A DNA stretch of 64,000 nucleotides from Hydractinia symbiolongicarpus (Eukaryota; Cnidaria; Hydrozoa; Anthoathecata; Hydractiniidae). Below, in pieces: positions 58,511 through 64,000 of the stretch. The position numbers and the translations under genes were made by a program. The notes under the pieces are model-generated. The model saw only the letters and a list, made by a program, of their open reading frames with translations. It did no database searches and had not been told where the DNA came from. Where the stretch lies: assembly GCF_029227915.1 (NCBI RefSeq), contig NC_079875.1, positions 4,402,001 to 4,466,000 of the forward strand, given 5' to 3'. How positions within the stretch are numbered: position 1 is the first letter of the stretch; every line of letters begins with the position of its first letter.

Positions 58511-58757
58511 AGGTGAACTTCCACTCAAAAGAAAAAACATATCGAAACGAAACATAAAAAGCACTTAACTTTGATTGGCTATATGTTAATTTTTTTTATT
58601 TTTTTTTATTTTTTTTTTCGTTCCTGTCCACAATAAATGTTGAAATGATTTTAACTTTTTGGAACAAAACGGAAGATTTTATCAGCCAATCAGATTCCAG
58701 AAATCACAAATGCATGTTTAGATCTGTTCCAATTCGTTTTTGAGTGGAAATCTGCCC
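58511..58757. mobile_element. MITE, PIF/Harbinger-like, 247 bp
   Basis: The left end AGGTGAACTTCCACTCAAAA and the reverse complement of the right end, GGGCAGATTTCCACTCAAAA, are inverted repeats. Perfect TAA target duplications flank it (58508-58510 and 58758-58760), the preferred TWA site of PIF/Harbinger. It is non-coding, and its ends share TTTCCA with the element at 30323. Confidence 0.85.
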
Positions 58758-59998
58758 TAACCGGCGGATAGCGGCACCCGCCCGTGACGCAAACACGTTC
58801 ACATGTGCCGACAACAGTAAATTTGTGGAGAAGAAATTAATAACATTTGTTGGTCGGTCGGTCGGTCGCGGGTGGTTAGTTGGTTGGTTATTTAAGTGTA
58901 TCACATCAACGACTTATGTTAAGGTAAGTTATCATCAATTTTAGAATCGTGCATAAGGTGGAATAGCGCAGTGCGTTCTTTTTTTATGAAGTAATGAGAG
59001 ATTTTCAAGTAATTTTCTAATTTTAGCTAAAGGGAAAACAAATCGCAATGTAAAAACTCGTTCCTAAATAAGGAGTACGATTTTGTGAACTGAACCAAAA
59101 CTTTTTTACCCATTTGGTAAGGTGTGGTTTTTAACGTAAAAATTTTTGTTTTTATTTACATTTTTTGTCTGTTATGAATTGGTCGATCGCACTTTTTTCT
59201 TCAATATTTACTATTTATCGTTGTTTGTTGTAAACTTGCAAATTTAGTGCAGAAACAGAATGTATGCGAACTTAAGTAAGAGTCGCATTGTTGTAGAATA
59301 GTAAGGTATGTGGAGTGTTGTTTACCAATCATGTCGCATAGTTGTTGCAGCGGAAAAAAATGCGTTGAAAGCACCTTCTAAGATACCATGGATGGTTAAC
59401 ATGCATTAGAAAATACTCTGGGCGCCTAACGTATCCTGGGTGATCAACGTATCCTGAGTGATCAACATATCCTGAGAAAACCAATCCTGGGGTGACTAGC
59501 TTGGTCAACCTCGTAATAATGGCTCAGGGGTGAACAAGGATGATCCGGGAAAATCAAAGTATTGTGGGAAAAGGGAAATAGCTCACAGCTGAATTAACAT
59601 CTTTCTCCATCTCAAATAACATCTAAAAATCACCTTTCGCCATCATATTTACAACCATATAAAATAGAAAAATCCCACCCCCATATTTTTTTCTTTTTTA
59701 TATTTATCAAAGAAAATGTGTATTCAAAGTCGACGAACAAATGAAATGATTGATAAAAAAATATGAAAACTTGAAAAAAGGGCTACTAAAAAGACAGTTA
59801 TAATTTGAGTCGTAAGGAAAAGGTTTGAAAAACTTTGTGGTTTAAGCTATCCGTCCTCGACCAACTATAAGTAAAAGAATATAAACAGTTTTAAAATATA
59901 TAATAACCAGACCAGCCAGCTGATTTGTTGTTTTCTACTTTTAATTCCCATAATTATTTATTTATTTATTATTTATATTTATGTTTTAACTTTTTAGA

Positions 59999-62900
59999 TT
60001 ATAGCAACGCAATAGGTTTATGCGCCATAATTTTGTGTCTCTTTTCATGATCAGACGAAAAATCGATCAAAGATTTCCAATGTTTTTCCCCTTCACCCCC
60101 AGCAGAGCTGCCAATGGTGACATAACCAATCACAGTTCTATACATCGGTCCGTGATGACGTACTTCACATAATAAGTCACAGTCAAGAACCTTGTCTTTA
60201 CTCAGTTCAAATTCAAATGTGTAGTTATATACAGGGTCGCGGGCCCTTTTTTTAATTCCCGTTGTTTTCTTGTTGATTCGATTGTTGCAGTAATACAAAC
60301 TCGTTTTCACAGCGACATCTAAAATAAAAATAAGTTTCTATGTTAAGTTGGGAAAAACATTCCTTCTTTTTTTTCGCTAAGGCTGATTCACGACTCAGAG
60401 AGCCTCGCTAAGAGCAACGATCAACCTCTCTCACAGGCTTCTATAGCTACGAGTGTATAAAGACTATCTAAAAGACAAAAAAAACTGGGAACAATATTTT
60501 ATTTTCGGCGCTAATCCTTGATGTTAATGTTAGTAAGTCGTACAACAATCGAGTCCGGTTTTGAAAAATGCATCGTATGTAGAACAGTTATGTTTATTGA
60601 AAAAGTTTGTTCGCAGTGCTTTTTCTTTTTGAAGGTGCTGAGGAATAGAATGGGAGTAATAGTATCCTTATTTTTGTGACATCTGTAGCACAAATTTGAA
60701 GTTGCATGTTTTCACAATCATTCATTAGACAATTAGATTTTTATAGGTTGAATGTCGTACCCCTTCAAATATTTTCCTATGTACAACCTTGTCCTGATGT
60801 AAGGGAAAACAAAGAGCCCTGAGGACAAGGTTGTGTTCGTGAACTTACTTGGATGACCTGTGACACCAATTTTTGGAAGTCCTACGGCTTGTACAATCTT
60901 TACAACCAGTTTCTGTGCAATTGGGTTAAATGAGATGAACACATCCAAATAACCAAGGTCGGTTGAAGGTCTCAGATAGTTCTAAATAAATGTCATTAGC
61001 AATTACAGATTTACTTGTATACAGTCTCGAAGTCGCAATAAAAGTTTTTCGTTTATTTATTTTTGTTGTTAGTCGTTATCTATTTTCTTCGGCTCACAGG
61101 CAGACGGACGTCTTACAATAAAAATTAGCCGTCAACCCATAGAAAATTCACGGAGTTCGCCCGTCACAGCAAAGTCGATAAAACTATATCGCTTTTGTTA
61201 TTTGTGGCTTGAAGATTTCGTGCGAGTTTAGCACGACCCGGTCTTAGCCGACAGACAAAATACGGCTACCATTATAAAGATTAGAAAATTAGACTATTTT
61301 ATTGATTCTGTTTTTATCACTGACAAGCCGTGGTAACCTTAAGTGTGTGTGATAGTTACTCTAGCTGTTCCATTGTAGATGGTTTCACCAAGTCCTTAGT
61401 TTTATAGAAAATTTTACGATTGCCATCGTTGTTGCCTGTGGAGGATTTACACTGTGGAGGAGGGTTGCTTGATGTTATTCAAATTCGTTCCCGCTGTCAA
61501 TTTACCTTTATCAAGATGATTTATATAAGTAACTCCAACCTCGTCCCTAGGCGTCTTTTTGCCGTAGTAATAACAACGTAAAAATTCACGCTGTAAAAAG
61601 CCCTGGGACGAAGTTGGGCATTTCATGTGAGAAAACCTAAAAAGTCCTGTGGACGAGGTTGGTAGTAGCTACTTACTTCAATCTCCAGTACTTCAGTTGG
61701 TGGTTTTAGATTCGACACGAACGGAAGAAATTTTGATGTTTGTAAACGCTTCAATGGGATGATAACCTCCCCCAACACAATTGGCTCTCCATCGCGGCCT
61801 AATTTGCATAATGCATGAAAACATAACTGAAATGCTGCTAACTGTTCCGTAGAATACCCAGCTATTGAAAGTTTTTCATTGAATACAACATTTCCTGTAC
61901 CAAAAACAACATTGGTGTGTTTTCGAAATGTTCGTTTTGGTAGTAATGTAACATAAACTAAAAATGCCATGTTGGAGGAGTCACTCAATTCATAACTCCC
62001 GTCCGCTCTCTTCTTCAAATAAACTTTATTCGATTTTGGCCTCTCGTGTTTTTCATATACTTCTAACACACTTAAAAATGTTTCAGGCCGCAATGTTAAA
62101 TCCAGTAACTGATTGACCGTAATATCGAGAGTTCTTGTTTCGGTATCGTAATATAATCCGAATTCAACTTGACCCCCCGCAGGACTTATCACGGATAAAC
62201 AAGTCGAAGAAGGTTTCCGTGAAGGCTTTTTAGCATTTGAAGGACGGCGTTTTTTAGGCTTTTCCATATCTTCGAATTTTCCCAAACCTGTTAAGGTTGG
62301 TTCAGAACGAAACCTGTCCCTGTATTGCTTGGTTATCGGTTTACTTAACGACGGGTAAGATCTTTCACTACCAGCGCTAACTTCTGATAATGGAGGAGAT
62401 AAACTGCTTTCGTGACCACTGGCAGCAGAGGAACTTGGGGATCGGGTCCAATATATAAACTTCCCATCGTCCGAGTCCGTAACAGGTAGTGATTCATGTC
62501 GTAGGGTTCCGTTAGGTAACGACGGTCTCTGTTTTCTGTAAGGTGGTATGACTATCGAATTTGAGAATTGATCCTCCAGTGGTATTTGCTGTTCTCTCGC
62601 TGTGGTATGTCCAGGGCTCGGAAAACTCGGCATCAGTGGATAACCCTTGCTATGTGAGAAGCCCATACTTAGTCTTCTATAGTTTCTTTTTTTGTCTCCG
62701 ATCATGGTGCAGACATAATATCGACATATTAAAATAATGACGACGATTATGAGCACTATCAACAGAACAGCTACCGGAATTAATACTAAATAAATATATA
62801 AATAAATATATAAATAAATATATAAATAAATATATAAATAAATATATAAATAAATATATAAATAAATATATAAATAAATATATAAAAAATACATAAATAA

Positions 62901-63192
62901 ATATATAAATAAATATATAAATAAATATATAAATAAATATATAAACGAATATATAAACGAATATATAAATAAATAAGATATAACAAAAATCAACCTCATT
63001 TCCAGGGCCTTATATCTATTTTTGGTAATCTCGGATAAAACGCTAACAACTTTCAGAATTTTCCATATAAATAAGTACATGAAATAAAAGGGTAAAATTT
63101 ATCCCTACGCAATTCATTTTCCCGATGTAAGGGAAGACATAAAATGGTCTAGTGATCAGGATTTCATACGTACCTTCCATTTCAACCTCCAT
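59999..63192 (-). CDS. Synaptotagmin-like tandem C2 membrane protein, 4 exons, 526 aa
   Basis: Exons in transcript order: 63192-63174, 62785-61677, 60981-60849, 60318-59999; they join in frame. Translation starts MEVEME, followed at once by one transmembrane helix (LIPVAVLLIVLIIVVIILIC) and a Cys/basic juxtamembrane stretch, as in synaptotagmins. A long Ser/Pro-rich linker (about 60-200) precedes C2A (from about GGQVEFGLYYDTETRTLDIT) and C2B (YLDVFISFNPIAQKLVVKIV to the end). In C2B the usual Ca2+-binding loop (MDxxGxSDPYVK) reads IGVTGHPNVAVK, and in C2A the acidic loop is replaced by LTLRPETF. It is therefore likely Ca2+-independent, like the SYT14/16 group. C2B ends with EKHWKSLI, matching the HW motif. 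It may act in membrane traffic; the exact orthologue is not assigned. Confidence 0.88.
60784..60834. repeat. Palindromic repeat copy in synaptotagmin-like intron 3
   Basis: It begins ACAACCTTGTCCTGATGTAA and ends GCCCTGAGGACAAGGTTGT, with inverted ends. It stands just past the donor of exon 3 (minus strand). Confidence 0.7.
61535..61662. repeat. Palindromic repeat copy plus adjacent half copy
   Basis: The first unit is CCAACCTCGTCCCTAGGCGT to AAGCCCTGGGACGAAGTTGG (61535-61618). A further half unit, AGTCCTGTGGACGAGGTTGG, ends at 61662, a few bases from the donor of synaptotagmin-like exon 2. Confidence 0.7.
62786..62985. repeat. (TATATAAATAAA)n satellite abutting a splice acceptor
   Basis: About sixteen 12-bp units ATAAATAAATAT are present, with a few variants (ACGAAT). 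On the minus strand the last unit TATTTATTTAG provides the acceptor for synaptotagmin-like exon 2. The frame across it (repeated YIYL) is an artefact. Confidence 0.9.
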
Positions 63193-64000
63193 GTTCAATG
63201 CTTTTTTAAATTAAAAATCCGAAACGATTTTATCGGGTTACATTTTTCTTAACTAAAGCGTCTATATTGGCCTAAAGTGAAAAAACAAGAATTATTAAAA
63301 CATTCCTTTGTTGAGAAATTTATTTATTTATTTAGCAGACACTTTCTAGAACCTGCAAGAAACCAAAAGGTTTGTGTGAGATAGAGAAAGTTCTAGATAA
63401 AGAAATGACATAGGGAAAGTAAAACCGGCCAGACACCAAAATATATGAAATAGTTTGAGATAGAGATAAGTGAGGCCACTGTATAAGTGAGATAAGTGAG
63501 TCCGTTGTACCCCTGAAAGCCAGTGTCAATACTCAAAAAAATTAACATAAATTAAAGGAAGGGGTTGTGATTATAAAGTTTCCACTTTTCTGAAATTAGC
63601 ATAGATAAAACAACCAGAAACAACAGCACAGGAGTATTCTACTAGATCGCAACATAAAGTCATGTTCCTTACACCCACCTTAATGATACGGATGATGATG
63701 TTGAAATTCGTATTATAAAAAAAAACACAAGCACAAGTTTTGAAATGAACTGAGAGAAATATACCATTAAGTAACGCTGTAAGGTTAAGCATTTTAAGAT
63801 ATTGTTCAAGCTCGATTATTTGATTGACAGACAACCTTATTTGATTGACAGACAACTTTGTATGATTGACAGATGCTCAATGGAAAAATTAGGTCATTAG
63901 CAAGCTACACCAAATGCAACTGTCTATTTTATAACGGCTAAGTAATTTTTGTTTTTCCCTAAAAGCCGACCCAATGATGCAACTTGATTCCAGGGCATTT
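63193..64000. other. Upstream of the synaptotagmin-like gene, no gene seen
   Basis: It should include that gene's 5' UTR and promoter. GATTGACAGACAAC is repeated three times near 63820-63875. The window ends in ATTCCAGGGCATTT, possibly the start of another palindromic repeat copy. Confidence 0.5.

Larger units (their letters stand above)
55698..59998. other. Intergenic region with repeats, no gene
   Basis: It holds the 3' UTR of the PH-SH2 gene (AATAAA at 56274 is a candidate), a solo Helitron, a GC-rich minisatellite, a Harbinger-like MITE and a small (GGTC)n/(GGTT)n run near 58850-58890. The T-rich stretch 59957-59970 gives AATAAA on the minus strand, a likely polyA signal for the synaptotagmin-like gene. 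I see no coding exon. Confidence 0.6.

Noticed and set aside
58744-58944. 66-codon frame ending near a GTAAGT donor
   Set aside because: It starts inside a MITE and crosses a GGTC/GGTT simple repeat; no homology seen.
61623-63080. 485-codon minus-strand frame with a long YIYLYIYL stretch
   Set aside because: Only the part from 62785 downward is exon. The rest is read-through of the AT-rich satellite and intron.

Overview
This is a eukaryotic, AT-rich window. It carries intron-rich animal genes with GT-AG introns, and their domain content (MEK, anoctamin, PH-SH2 adaptor, tandem-C2 synaptotagmin-like protein, FN3 ectodomain) points to a metazoan. The gene content, base composition and dense load of short palindromic repeats, LINE remnants, PIF/Harbinger elements and Helitrons look most like a non-bilaterian invertebrate, probably a cnidarian. 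That placement is inference only. I rebuilt the exons by hand from reading frame, splice-site phase and family motifs. Four gene models close exactly into frame: MEK 395 aa, anoctamin 972 aa, PH-SH2 adaptor 579 aa, synaptotagmin-like 526 aa.

Layout. 1.3-10.7 kb (+): a ten-exon MEK1/2 orthologue with a decayed reverse-strand LINE in its first intron. 13.5-19.25 kb (+): an eight-exon anoctamin (TMEM16) with a MITE in intron 2. 21.5-22.3 kb (+): a single-exon DEDDy 3'-5' exonuclease-like gene broken by one in-frame stop. 24.3-26.8 kb (-): the 5' part of a secreted or membrane FN3 receptor-like gene, with what look like duplicated non-coding first exons at 27.9-29.1 kb. 30.3-33.3 kb: a nearly whole PIF/Harbinger transposon with a transposase and a divergent MADF-type second ORF, both carrying lesions. 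33.9-35.2 kb: minisatellite and a large inverted-repeat element. 37.5-55.7 kb (+): a 21-exon PH-SH2 docking adaptor whose introns hold LINE debris and a head-to-tail Helitron array. 56-59 kb: a solo Helitron, a minisatellite and a Harbinger-like MITE. 60.0-63.2 kb (-): a four-exon synaptotagmin-like gene.

How the genes relate. They are independent animal genes with their own promoters and no operon. The MEK and the PH-SH2 adaptor both belong to tyrosine-kinase/Ras-MAPK signalling: the adaptor tail has three YxN (Grb2-type) sites and one YxxM (PI3K-type) site. The anoctamin and the synaptotagmin-like protein are membrane proteins of Ca2+-linked processes, but the latter lacks most Ca2+-binding acids. 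I saw no CRISPR array, rRNA or tRNA, and nothing that is clearly a new multi-gene system. The most unusual items are the modular phase-1 exon tail of the adaptor, the tandem Helitron array and the abundant CCAACCTCGTCCC palindromes.
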